10,327 bases of DNA, taken from NCBI GenBank assembly GCA_007134725.1, contig SLKF01000170.1:1-10327 (forward strand), in the 5' to 3' direction. Under the pieces are notes generated by a model, which made no database searches, was not told the DNA's origin, and was given only the letters and a program-made list of their open reading frames with translations. Of the stretch, positions 1 to 6,264 are shown in pieces. Position 1 is the stretch's first letter. Every line of letters starts with the position of its first letter. The stretch is from Clostridiales bacterium. GTDB lineage: Bacteria; Bacillota; Clostridia; Peptostreptococcales; T1SED10-28. Position numbers and translations under genes: made by a program.

Positions 1-3
1 ATT

Positions 4-1002
4 ATGAAGCTAAGCCAACTGATTAACGAAAATGGAAGAAAGCAATCCCCTTACATGGAGGGACTGGTAAATCATCTTCCCATGGGACAACTTGCCCTTT
101 ATCAGCTTACGGAGGATCTGCACAAAGTAGAGGCTTACACGGATTATTATAATGGCCACTTCGCTGTGGATCCGGTTACCACCGGTTATACTGCCGCAAG
201 TTCCATCGAAGAATGTCTTGGAAAAAAAGAGCAATACGAGGCTTGCTTGGACTTCATACAAAAAGAAGTGGACACCCATGGCATGGATCCCATGATCAAA
301 AAAATCTTAAATGCCTACCCTTTGGGAATTTCTTCCGGTCTTTTTCACGTAATCATTCGACTGGCCTACGCCAAAGAAGGGGCCTCTTATGATGAGGCCC
401 TTAGGGAAGAGGTTGCTCGAGCCCTGGCTTATTATGTAACCGCTTACCGAAAGGTGACACCCTTTTATCGTACAATACCAAAGGAAGAGATTTATGAAAA
501 CATGCAGCAGTTGATGAAAAATCCTACCCTGGAAAAAGTGCTCTATCAAAATAAGTCTTTAGGCCAAACCATGAAATCCCTTTATCAGAGTCCTAAATAC
601 TTAAATGCGGGATTTTTGATTGAAGATGGCGTGGATGATAAAGTGCAAGGGCTCTTAAACCTTTGTCTTCCCGCCTTCGATCAGACCCAAAGCATCATCG
701 CCCTGCATTGCATCACAGGTCTCCATGCCATGTTGGTACTAAAAGATTACTTTGCCGACTTTCAGAAAGCCCTGGATATTTATACCACAGCGGTCATCAC
801 ACACCTGGTTTCTATAGAGGGCCTGGTCTTTCATGAACCGGATCATGAACCGATTCTACGTTCATGGCCGGAACTCCTTGAGGAAGGGGCGGACGCTAAG
901 GATGTCCACACCATTAAGTTTACCTACACCTGTTATGAGCTGTTTAAACGTTATCCTGTGGAGGGACTGAAAACTTCCTTGATGCATCAAATCAACAAAT
1001 AA
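4..1002 (+). CDS. Questin oxidase-like (DUF4243) family protein
   Basis: 332 residues, ATG start three bases from the window edge, so its ribosome binding site and promoter lie outside. The family resemblance rests on spaced His-containing motifs typical of the questin oxidase/DUF4243 family: NHLPMGQLALYQL (residues 23-35), GLFHVIIRLAYA (112-123), ALHCITGLHAML (233-244) and a C-terminal DVHTIKFTYTCYE (300-312). Fungal members perform an oxygen-dependent ring opening of questin in anthraquinone metabolism; bacterial members are mostly uncharacterised, so the substrate here is unknown. The conserved histidines (24, 115, 235, 241, 302) could form a metal or catalytic site, which is inference. 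No signal peptide or membrane segment is seen, so it is probably cytoplasmic. It stands alone on this strand and ends at a hairpin terminator facing a convergent gene. Family assignment is fairly secure; function is not. Confidence 0.75.
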   Translation: MKLSQLINENGRKQSPYMEGLVNHLPMGQLALYQLTEDLHKVEAYTDYYNGHFAVDPVTTGYTAASSIEECLGKKEQYEACLDFIQKEVDTHGMDPMIKKILNAYPLGISSGLFHVIIRLAYAKEGASYDEALREEVARALAYYVTAYRKVTPFYRTIPKEEIYENMQQLMKNPTLEKVLYQNKSLGQTMKSLYQSPKYLNAGFLIEDGVDDKVQGLLNLCLPAFDQTQSIIALHCITGLHAMLVLKDYFADFQKALDIYTTAVITHLVSIEGLVFHEPDHEPILRSWPELLEEGADAKDVHTIKFTYTCYELFKRYPVEGLKTSLMHQINK

Positions 1003-1032
1003 AGACAAAATATTGTTAAGCGACTCAAAAAA

Positions 1033-1060
1033 AACAAGCTACCCTGCCGGATAGCTTGTT
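1033..1060. terminator. Bidirectional Rho-independent terminator between convergent genes
   Basis: A perfect 9-bp stem (AACAAGCTA at 1033-1041, TAGCTTGTT at 1052-1060) encloses a 10-base loop. Read on the minus strand the stem is followed by eight T residues, a strong terminator for the pRiA4b-like gene that ends at 1070. On the plus strand it is followed by a broken T-rich tract (ATTTTGATTTT), which should serve the DUF4243 gene less efficiently. Confidence 0.85.
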
Positions 1061-1069
1061 ATTTTGATT

Positions 1070-1735
1070 TTAGAATTCAATTTCTTTTAACTTTTCATTA
1101 ATGGTATTTTTATCATATTCTTTATATCCCTGCTTTTCTGCCCATGCCTTTACACTTTTATGTTCCGGATGCTCTGGGTCATGGTAAACCTCCAGGAACT
1201 GACCATATCCTTCCGCCCCACCCAGGTTTTCTATAGGCGCTGACTCCGCTCCGTCAATTAAGATCGGAAAGTTGTCTGAATAATCTTCAAGGGTCTTTAC
1301 ATAACCCACAATAAATCGCCATTTTTCATCGTAGTCGTAGACGTATTCCAGGCTTTGATATTTTTCCAGATAATAGCCGATATGCAGTTCTTCCGGTTTT
1401 TTTATCTCTGTCTCTAAGGCCTTCAGCCGGGATTCATTAAAGGCTTTAAATTCTTCGGAAGAGTCTTCATGCCTTTTCCCCACCTCATCCCGATTCTCTT
1501 TAAAAATCCGGTGCTCTACATAGGCTTCTTCATCGTTGGTTATCCGGAGGTTTTCTTCGGGAAGATTAAACTCAAACAAGCTCCCCGCTTCATCCAGGGC
1601 CCATCCCTTAAAGTTTGAAACCTTTTGAATCACCTGATGTAGATTACTAAAGGTGGCCGTGGCAGGAAGGATGACTTCTCGCCACATTAAGGGATGTACC
1701 TCCTGCAACTGTATGGTAATTCGATACGCTTTCAT
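1070..1735 (-). CDS. Plasmid pRiA4b ORF-3 family protein
   Basis: 221 residues from ATG at 1735. This start is preferred over an in-frame TTG at 1753 because an AGGTGA Shine-Dalgarno (1740-1745) lies between the two, just upstream of the ATG. The N-terminal part (about 1-60) begins with a beta strand of the form YRITIQLQEVHPLMWRE, as in the pRiA4b ORF-3 family (PF07929), and the C-terminal half carries the family's YDYDEKWRF motif (132-140) and the APIENLGGAEGY stretch (166-177) followed by EVYHDPEHPEH. Family members are often linked to plasmids and transposons by name, but no mobile element is visible here and the biochemical role is unknown. The central part (about 75-115) is Lys/Glu-rich and probably helical. 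It lies 77 bp downstream of the VanZ-RDD gene on the same strand with no obvious terminator between, so co-transcription is possible. Confidence 0.82.
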   Translation of the reverse strand: MKAYRITIQLQEVHPLMWREVILPATATFSNLHQVIQKVSNFKGWALDEAGSLFEFNLPEENLRITNDEEAYVEHRIFKENRDEVGKRHEDSSEEFKAFNESRLKALETEIKKPEELHIGYYLEKYQSLEYVYDYDEKWRFIVGYVKTLEDYSDNFPILIDGAESAPIENLGGAEGYGQFLEVYHDPEHPEHKSVKAWAEKQGYKEYDKNTINEKLKEIEF

Positions 1736-1739
1736 ATAA

Positions 1740-1745
1740 TCACCT
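1740..1745 (-). promoter_or_regulatory. Shine-Dalgarno deciding the pRiA4b-like start
   Basis: AGGTGA on the minus strand, 4 nt before ATG 1735 (GAGGTG gives 6 nt). It lies downstream of the alternative TTG at 1753, which argues for the ATG. Confidence 0.7.
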
Positions 1746-1782
1746 CGTTTCAATTCTTTTACTCTTTTATCCTAACATATTT

Positions 1783-1802
1783 TTCATGGATATTCATGGA
1801 TG
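1783..1802. repeat. Tandem 10-bp direct repeat
   Basis: TTCATGGATA (1783-1792) is followed directly by TTCATGGATG (1793-1802), 9 of 10 identical. It sits upstream of the pRiA4b-like gene, just after the VanZ-RDD stop. One helical turn of spacing would suit a protein-binding site, but with only two copies chance is a fair explanation. Confidence 0.4.
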
Positions 1803-1812
1803 TTTCCCCCAA

Positions 1813-2922
1813 CTAATTCAGACTTTTTAGGAAGGTTTTACTGATCCGTTCATAAAACAGTCCGCGCTCTTTTCGAGCCAAAGTAATGCCTATATGAAGG
1901 GCTCCGCTTCCCAAAATTACAAATACGGCTAAGAACAGAAAAGATATATAGGGCTCTTGAATACTGGTAACCTCTAATAAGACTAAGGGTCCCGGAAACC
2001 AAAGAAGAAATAACAGATGCCGAAAAATCATTCTCCTTCGGGAAAGCCGGCTACCCTCATAGGCATGGGTAGTAATTTTTACTAATGCCATCCCTAAGGT
2101 CTGTTTCTTTAGTATAATGGCCGTCCCTATGAAATACACTCCCCCCACGATGAAGGCGATGGCAAAACTGAAACCACCCTCCCCAAGGTTTGGGACTGGA
2201 ACAAGGGCCAAGAAAAGCTGTGCCAAGGGATATAAGCCCGTAATAATCACCAGGTCTGCGCCAAAGGCCAGTAAGCGCCTGGGAATGGTTACTTTCTGTA
2301 TTCTTTCAAAGCTCTCCTCTTTTTCCAATTCCGGTGTCCATCCTTTAATAACCGGGGAGATCCAAAAACCTACCAGGGCACCTAAGGTGTTAACCAGTAG
2401 ATCATCCACATTAAATATTCGATAGGGTCTGGGATAAACTCCGTATAATCCCGTAAGTTGGGTAACTTCGAAAAATAGGCTTAATAAAAACCCTGCTAAT
2501 AGGGTTTTGTAGAAATTAAACCCAAAGTACTTACGAAGATACACCCCCAGGGGAACCATTAACAACAGATTGAAGTATACGATATAGGCCGTCGGTTGCA
2601 TAAAAGCAGCGGGATAGGTAGTCGGATCTGAAAAATCAATCCCGGAGTAACGTAGAAAATGTTCCACAAAAATAAAGGGTTCAAGGTTGTATTGTGGAGT
2701 ACTTAAAGCTTCCACCGCTTCTCGGGAAGGGAGGGGAAGAATCACCAAAAAATAAGCCGCTACCAGGTACCAGATAAAAGAATAGCCGATCAAGGTTCTT
2801 CTCACGGGAACTTGCCCTCGCTTACGGTAATTATAAATCGCATAGGGCACCACGGATAAAAATAGAATCAATAGGGAAGCCCCTAAACTCATGGCTATGG
2901 GAGATAAATACTGTCTAATCAT
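1813..2922 (-). CDS. VanZ-like protein fused to an RDD domain (membrane protein)
   Basis: 369 residues, ATG at 2922 with GGAGG at 2930-2934, 7 nt upstream. The N-terminal half is a VanZ-like domain: hydrophobic segments near residues 10-30, 45-65, 110-130 and 138-155, then the family signature FEVTQLTG (151-158) followed by IFNVDDLLVNTLGALVGFW (169-187). VanZ of the vancomycin cluster gives low-level teicoplanin resistance, and most homologues have unknown roles at the envelope. The C-terminal half is an RDD domain, recognised by PRRLLAFGADLVII (214-227, with the Arg and Asp of the name), more membrane segments near 252-272, 302-318 and 325-348, and QTLGMALVKI (274-283). It is an integral membrane protein of unknown substrate. 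It has a good upstream promoter and probably starts its own transcript. No resistance genes lie nearby, so a drug-resistance role should not be assumed. Confidence 0.85.
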   Translation of the reverse strand: MIRQYLSPIAMSLGASLLILFLSVVPYAIYNYRKRGQVPVRRTLIGYSFIWYLVAAYFLVILPLPSREAVEALSTPQYNLEPFIFVEHFLRYSGIDFSDPTTYPAAFMQPTAYIVYFNLLLMVPLGVYLRKYFGFNFYKTLLAGFLLSLFFEVTQLTGLYGVYPRPYRIFNVDDLLVNTLGALVGFWISPVIKGWTPELEKEESFERIQKVTIPRRLLAFGADLVIITGLYPLAQLFLALVPVPNLGEGGFSFAIAFIVGGVYFIGTAIILKKQTLGMALVKITTHAYEGSRLSRRRMIFRHLLFLLWFPGPLVLLEVTSIQEPYISFLFLAVFVILGSGALHIGITLARKERGLFYERISKTFLKSLN

Positions 2923-2967
2923 GCTCTAGCCTCCGGACTATCGTTATTTCTTAATTATTGTATTAGT

Positions 2968-2976
2968 ATTATACCA
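2968..2976 (-). promoter_or_regulatory. Extended -10 promoter for the VanZ-RDD gene
   Basis: On the minus strand the bases TGGTATAAT combine a consensus TATAAT (2968-2973) with an upstream TG, an extended -10. The -35 region is poor (TGGTTT at 16-bp spacing). The expected transcript starts about 40 nt ahead of the ATG at 2922. Confidence 0.65.
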
Positions 2977-3021
2977 TATTTATTCATTGAAACCAGTGGA
3001 TTGGGGTAATTAAGAAACTCC

Positions 3022-3074
3022 CTTTGCAGTCTCGTATAGTACTTACGATTTGCTGCAAAGATAGCTCTTATCTT
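3022..3074 (-). terminator. Two neighbouring dyads downstream of folD, possible terminator or regulatory region
   Basis: CTTTGCAG (3022-3029) pairs with CTGCAAAG (3053-3060), and inside it TCGTA (3032-3036) pairs with TACGA (3044-3048). A second hairpin, AAGATA (3058-3063) with TATCTT (3069-3074), overlaps the first by three bases, so they compete at the edge. On the minus strand the larger stem is followed by GGAGTTTCTTAATT, only a weak T tract. The position, between the folD stop at 3106 and the VanZ promoter, suits termination of folD, but the T tract is not convincing. Confidence 0.4.
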
Positions 3075-3105
3075 AGGGTTTCAGCATTACTCAAGACTTT
3101 ACCAA

Positions 3106-3957
3106 TTATCCATTTTGCTGCTTATATGCCTTTACTACATGTTTTGCCAAAATGGTTGTGGTAACGGAGCCCACGCCACCGGGAACCGGTGTGATCATGG
3201 ATGCTTTTTTCTGCACGTTGTCAAAGTCCACGTCTCCGCACATATTTCCCTCTTCATCCACATTAATGCCTACATCAATAACCACGGCACCCTGGGATAT
3301 CCAGTCTTCTTTTACCAACTTCGCCACTCCCACACCAACGACAACAATATCTCCATTTCTGGCAACTTGGGCCGTATCCTTTGTCTTCGAGTGTGCCACC
3401 GTAACGGTAGCCTTTTGATTTAGTAAAAGCAATGCCGCCGGTTTTCCCACCACCATGGAGGAACCGATTACCGAAGCGTCGGCACCTTTAAGCTCTACTC
3501 CGTAAAAATCCAACATTTCCATGATTGCGGTGGGGGTGCAGGGATTAAATCCGGTGGGATCTCCTTCAGCCAATTTCCCCACATTCAGAGGACTGAAACA
3601 ATCAATATCTTTCTTTGGATCAATAATGTATTTGATCACGCTTTCGTCTATTTGCTTGGGTAAGGGTCTAAAAATCAAAATACCGTTTACGGCATCATCC
3701 TTGTTTAACTTTTCCAAGGCCACGATAAAATCATTCTGGGTGATGTCCTGGGGAAGGACGACGGATTCCACTTCAATGCCTACTTTTTTCATACGGTTGG
3801 TCGCTCCCCGCTCATAAGCTATATCATCCCCCCGCTCTCCCACACGAAGGGTTGCAAGCTTGGGTTTACCTCCCTGCTTGTGGAACATTTCAATTTCCTT
3901 AGCCAGTTCTTCTGTGATCTTGTCTGCAACCGGTTTTCCTTTAATAATTTTCGCCAT
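3106..3957 (-). CDS. folD: FolD-like methylenetetrahydrofolate dehydrogenase, catalytic Lys and Gln replaced
   Basis: 283 residues, typical FolD length. ATG 3957 is chosen because GGAGG (3966-3970) lies 8 nt upstream; longer in-frame starts have no such site and would include the promoter. FolD proteins oxidise 5,10-methylene-THF to methenyl-THF with NAD(P)+ and hydrolyse it to 10-formyl-THF, in the cytoplasm. Seen here: folate-site KDID (116-119), PCTPTAIMEML (139-149), the Rossmann motif VIGSSMVVGKPAALLL (163-178), HSKT (189-192) and the C-terminal TPVPGGVGSVTTT (256-268). Odd: the YxxxK motif is Y48-E-R-G-A52, and an ungapped alignment over 23 residues with E. coli FolD puts Ala where the catalytic Lys should be. 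The usual VQLPLP is IFRPLP (95-100), so the Gln partner is Phe96. Both residues matter for cyclohydrolase activity in human MTHFD1. It may thus be a dehydrogenase only, which is inference. It has its own promoter. Confidence 0.9.
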   Translation of the reverse strand: MAKIIKGKPVADKITEELAKEIEMFHKQGGKPKLATLRVGERGDDIAYERGATNRMKKVGIEVESVVLPQDITQNDFIVALEKLNKDDAVNGILIFRPLPKQIDESVIKYIIDPKKDIDCFSPLNVGKLAEGDPTGFNPCTPTAIMEMLDFYGVELKGADASVIGSSMVVGKPAALLLLNQKATVTVAHSKTKDTAQVARNGDIVVVGVGVAKLVKEDWISQGAVVIDVGINVDEEGNMCGDVDFDNVQKKASMITPVPGGVGSVTTTILAKHVVKAYKQQNG

Positions 3958-3965
3958 TACGTAAC

Positions 3966-3970
3966 CCTCC
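3966..3970 (-). promoter_or_regulatory. Shine-Dalgarno of folD
   Basis: GGAGG on the minus strand, 8 nt before ATG 3957. It fixes the start to give a 283-residue protein and excludes the in-frame upstream extension. Confidence 0.8.
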
Positions 3971-4009
3971 ATTTGAAATTTTATTCCGTCTTTTTGCTTC
4001 TCTTTTTTC

Positions 4010-4038
4010 ATTATATCCCATTTTCCTTCATTTTTAAA
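4010..4038 (-). promoter_or_regulatory. Sigma-A-type promoter of folD
   Basis: On the minus strand TTTAAA (4033-4038) and a consensus TATAAT (4010-4015) are separated by 17 bp. The expected 5' leader to ATG 3957 is about 45 nt. It lies in the 135-bp gap after selO, so folD can be expressed independently even if selO transcripts read through. Confidence 0.72.
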
Positions 4039-4092
4039 CATCCCCAAGTGAACTAATCCACTTTTCTGATTTAGTCAAGGAAGGCAAATCCC

Positions 4093-5625
4093 TTAGGTTC
4101 CGCAGTAAGTTACATAGGGTTTTTCTGAGGGTCCCGGAGGTTTTTGGTAAGCCTCATTTTCTTCACTCTCTCGATAAGGATTCTGCAGTACTTCTATCAA
4201 CTTCCTTACTTCCCGGTAGTCACTGTTGTCCACCGCAGCATGGATCGCTTTTTCCACTTGATGGTTTCGTGGAATTACCAAGGGGTTGGACCCCCTCATC
4301 AGTTTTTCCACTTCCTCTTTGCTTTCTTTTTGTTCCTTTAGCCGCTTTTGCCATTTATTGTGCCAATTCACAAACTCTTGATTTTCGTTAATGGAGAGTT
4401 CCTTTTCCTTTCCGTAGCTTAAGGCGACAAAAGTATTGGTAAAATCCGATTTTTCTTCTTTCATTATCTGAAGTAGTTGATCCATCAGCTCTTCATCCTT
4501 TGCTGCTATTTGAAAAATCCCTAATTTTTTTCCCATTCCCTCTAGCCAGTATTCATGGTATTGAGTTGCGAACTTTTGCAAATGTTTTTCGATTATCTTA
4601 ACCCCTTGGCTTGGATCCTTATGAATCAAGGGCAGTAAAGACTCCCCAAATCGTGCTAAATTCCATTGTCCAATTCCCGGTTGATTCTTGTAAGCATAAC
4701 GTCCTCCCCGGTCGATGGAACTGAAAACCGTTTCAGGATCATAGGTATTCATAAAAGCACAGGGACCATAATCGATGGTCTCTCCGCTTATGGCCATATT
4801 ATCCGTATTCATGACCCCATGGATAAAGCCCACAAGTTGCCATTTTGCAATTAACGAAGCCTGGCGATCCACCACTTCATCAAAAAACTTCACGTATTTT
4901 GTGTTTATTTGAAGACCCGCTTGCTCCTGGTCTTCTATTGAATCCTGATTGGATTCTTTCAATATGTGGGGAAAATGCCGCTGGATGGTGTAATCCGCCA
5001 GGGCTTTTAATTCTTCCACATTTCCGAACTGACGGATATACTCAAAGGTTCCCACTCTTATATGGCTGGCGGCTACCCTGGTCAGGACGGCACCGGGCAA
5101 CCTCTTTTCCCGAAGGATCCTCTCTCCCGTGGAAACCACGGCCAGTGCCCGCGTACTGGGAATCCCCAAAGCATACATGGCCTCACTGATCATATACTCC
5201 CGCAGCATGGGTCCCAGTGCGGCACGACCGTCTCCCCTACGGGAATAAGGGGTTGGTCCTGCACCCTTCAGCTGTATATCGTATCGCTCTCCCCTTGGTG
5301 TGATCTGCTCTCCTAAAATGATGGCACGGCCATCGCCTAAAACCGTAAAATGGCCAAATTGGTGTCCGGCATAGGCTTGGGCTATTGGCTGTGCCCCTTT
5401 TGGCAGTTCATTGCCGGAAAAAATCGACGCACTCTCCCGCTTATCCAAATCTTGTATTTTGATGCCCAAGCTATTTTCCAACTCTTTGTTATAGATAACA
5501 ATTTTAGGGTCCTTGACCGGACCGGGTCGAACCTTGCTAAATAATTTTGTCGGTAATTGAAGATAGCCGGCTTTTAAATTCCAGCCTTCTTCTTTTGTTG
5601 AAGGTTTTCTAGGATCATCAGACAT
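4093..5625 (-). CDS. selO: SelO/YdiU (UPF0061) protein adenylyltransferase
   Basis: 510 residues from ATG 5625, with GGAGG (5633-5637) 7 nt upstream; an in-frame GTG at 5640 lies before the Shine-Dalgarno and is less likely. SelO is a pseudokinase-fold enzyme that transfers AMP from ATP to Ser/Thr/Tyr of target proteins and is linked to oxidative stress responses. Residues seen here that match the known active site: Lys120 in QLKGAGPTPYSRRGDGR, Glu143 in the downstream LREYM, and Asp275, Asn276 and Asp285 in HGVMNTDNMAISGETIDYGP. GHQFGHFTVLGDGRA (87-101) is also a family hallmark. The C-terminus ends TYCGT, with Cys508 third from the end, where animal homologues carry selenocysteine near the terminus. 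Length and motifs are complete, so it is probably active. It lies downstream of a 62-residue hypothetical gene, with a repeat-bearing leader between them. No clear terminator separates it from folD. Confidence 0.95.
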   Translation of the reverse strand: MSDDPRKPSTKEEGWNLKAGYLQLPTKLFSKVRPGPVKDPKIVIYNKELENSLGIKIQDLDKRESASIFSGNELPKGAQPIAQAYAGHQFGHFTVLGDGRAIILGEQITPRGERYDIQLKGAGPTPYSRRGDGRAALGPMLREYMISEAMYALGIPSTRALAVVSTGERILREKRLPGAVLTRVAASHIRVGTFEYIRQFGNVEELKALADYTIQRHFPHILKESNQDSIEDQEQAGLQINTKYVKFFDEVVDRQASLIAKWQLVGFIHGVMNTDNMAISGETIDYGPCAFMNTYDPETVFSSIDRGGRYAYKNQPGIGQWNLARFGESLLPLIHKDPSQGVKIIEKHLQKFATQYHEYWLEGMGKKLGIFQIAAKDEELMDQLLQIMKEEKSDFTNTFVALSYGKEKELSINENQEFVNWHNKWQKRLKEQKESKEEVEKLMRGSNPLVIPRNHQVEKAIHAAVDNSDYREVRKLIEVLQNPYRESEENEAYQKPPGPSEKPYVTYCGT

Positions 5626-5626
5626 T

Positions 5627-5713
5627 TCATCGCCTCCCACTGCTCCTGCTGATATGGAACTGCTCCCACTGACATGGATCTGCTTTTGCTGATATCGCTT
5701 TTTTCCTGTCCAT
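5627..5713 (-). CDS. Possible 28-residue leader ORF upstream of selO
   Basis: ATG at 5713 opens a 28-codon frame (begins MDRKKAISAKADP, ends SRSSGRR) whose TGA, 5627-5629, stops one base short of the selO ATG. That arrangement would suit translational coupling or a leader peptide. Against it: only a weak purine stretch precedes the ATG and no recognisable product results. The frame spans the three 20-bp repeats, which are not codon-phased. It is therefore reported as possible only. Confidence 0.25.
   Translation of the reverse strand: MDRKKAISAKADPCQWEQFHISRSSGRR
5633..5637 (-). promoter_or_regulatory. Shine-Dalgarno of selO
   Basis: GGAGG on the minus strand, 7 nt before ATG 5625. It overlaps the last codons of the possible leader ORF and resembles the GGAG cores of the adjoining 20-bp repeats. 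Confidence 0.75.
5641..5700. repeat. Three tandem imperfect 20-bp repeats in the selO leader
   Basis: Units at 5641-5660 (TGCTCCTGCTGATATGGAAC), 5661-5680 (TGCTCCCACTGACATGGATC) and 5681-5700 (TGCTTTTGCTGATATCGCTT) run head to tail. Unit 1 and unit 2 agree at 16 of 20 positions, unit 1 and unit 3 at 14. On the minus strand, the sense of selO, units 1 and 2 carry GGAG cores (AGGAGCA, GGGAGCA) directly ahead of the true Shine-Dalgarno GGGAGG. Confidence 0.75.
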
Positions 5714-5757
5714 AATGTTTGTGTTCTTTCTTAAGACCGGAAAATGCCCCGGGGTGA

Positions 5758-5946
5758 TCAACGGGACACCTCCTCCACTCTTAGAATATGGCGTACATTG
5801 ATAAATATATTTCGTTCTCTTTCCGTTGTAATCTCTACAAAATCTCTTTTTACGTTGTTTTCTTCATCCAAGAATTCCTTTAAAAATTCTTTTGGCTCCT
5901 TATCAATGGTATATACCAGGTCCTCTGTTACAATTCGAGTTTTCAC
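5758..5946 (-). CDS. Hypothetical 62-residue protein
   Basis: GTG start at 5946 with AGGTGG 4 nt upstream (purine-rich AAGGTGG, about 5951-5957). An ATG at 5988 in the same frame lies inside a likely extended -10 element and lacks a good ribosome site, so it is not preferred. I do not recognise the family. The chain is soluble and charged: a beta-like start (KTRIVTEDLVYTID), an acidic helix-like middle (EPKEFLKEFLDEENNV), then strand-like DFVEITT and NIFINVRHILRVEEV at the end. That beta-rich ending recalls small barrel proteins, but this is shape only. It precedes selO by 132 bp on the same strand with no terminator seen between, so they may share a transcript. Confidence 0.6.
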   Translation of the reverse strand: MKTRIVTEDLVYTIDKEPKEFLKEFLDEENNVKRDFVEITTERERNIFINVRHILRVEEVSR

Positions 5947-5978
5947 ATTTCCACCTTCTTTCCAATTAGTATGCCTTA

Positions 5979-5987
5979 ATTGTACCA
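5979..5987 (-). promoter_or_regulatory. Possible extended -10 promoter for the 62-residue gene and selO
   Basis: TGGTACAAT on the minus strand: TACAAT (5979-5984) preceded by TGG. No good -35 lies at 17 bp. It would give a leader of about 25-30 nt to GTG 5946, which supports that start. Confidence 0.4.
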
Positions 5988-6168
5988 TTCGACGCCTGTA
6001 AGCGTTACTTCTTTATTCCTATATCGCCCCATAATCCACTTTAAGTGGCGAAAGTATTCATTGTATAGTTTTACCCATTAATACCAGGCTTCTAAACAAT
6101 TATTCCTACTGTTTTTTAGTGAAACCCACCACAGATCCGGCTCTAAACTTTATGGACACTTACTACCA

Positions 6169-6197
6169 TTGCAACCAACGACTTCAGCGGTTATAAT
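6169..6197 (+). promoter_or_regulatory. Sigma-A-type promoter of pcm
   Basis: TTGCAA (6169-6174) and consensus TATAAT (6192-6197) are separated by 17 bp. A start near 6204 leaves a leader of about 60 nt to GTG 6265. Confidence 0.75.
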
Positions 6198-6249
6198 AAA
6201 ATAAAGACAAATTTTTTCTCATTCCTATTCCTTGTGGTGGATGTATAAA

Positions 6250-6254
6250 GGAGG
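6250..6254 (+). promoter_or_regulatory. Shine-Dalgarno deciding the pcm GTG start
   Basis: GGAGG inside AAAGGAGGA lies 10 nt before GTG 6265. Earlier in-frame TTG (6232) and ATG (6241) have no site at a usable distance. Confidence 0.65.
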
Positions 6255-6264
6255 ACCTTTAGCC

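Larger units (their letters stand above)
5947..6264. other. Non-coding divergent spacer between the minus block and pcm
   Basis: This 318-bp gap has no supported gene. It holds the possible extended -10 for the leftward gene (5979-5987), a 13-bp dyad CCACTT-T-AAGTGG (6036-6048), and the pcm promoter (6169-6197) and ribosome site. The dyad lacks a following T tract and could be an operator or chance. Nothing else is evident in 6050-6168. Confidence 0.6.

Noticed and set aside
2117..2425. Plus-strand open frame of 102 codons
   Set aside because: It is antisense to the VanZ-RDD gene, low in recognisable features, and explained by the codon pattern of the opposite strand.
3115..3423. Plus-strand open frames opposite folD
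   Set aside because: Their compositions are Thr/His-rich antisense readings of a conserved gene; no ribosome site or homology is evident.
3958..4047. N-terminal extension of folD by 30 codons to an upstream in-frame start at 4047
   Set aside because: The extension runs across the folD promoter -10 and -35, has no Shine-Dalgarno, and makes the protein longer than the family norm.
4042..4080. Imperfect dyad between selO and folD, considered as a selO terminator
   Set aside because: The stem needs a bulge and is not followed by a T run, and the strong folD promoter overlaps the area, so terminator function is not supported.
4845..5316. Plus-strand open frames opposite selO
   Set aside because: They lie antisense to the most conserved part of selO, and their Gly/Pro/Arg-rich content is an artefact of that coding sequence.
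5641..5700. CRISPR-like array suggested by regular repeats
   Set aside because: The three units are directly adjacent with no spacers and are only 70-80 percent alike.
5747..5754. CCCCGGGG palindrome just after the 62-residue gene
   Set aside because: An 8-bp palindrome is expected by chance several times in 10 kb, and it has no accompanying T tract.
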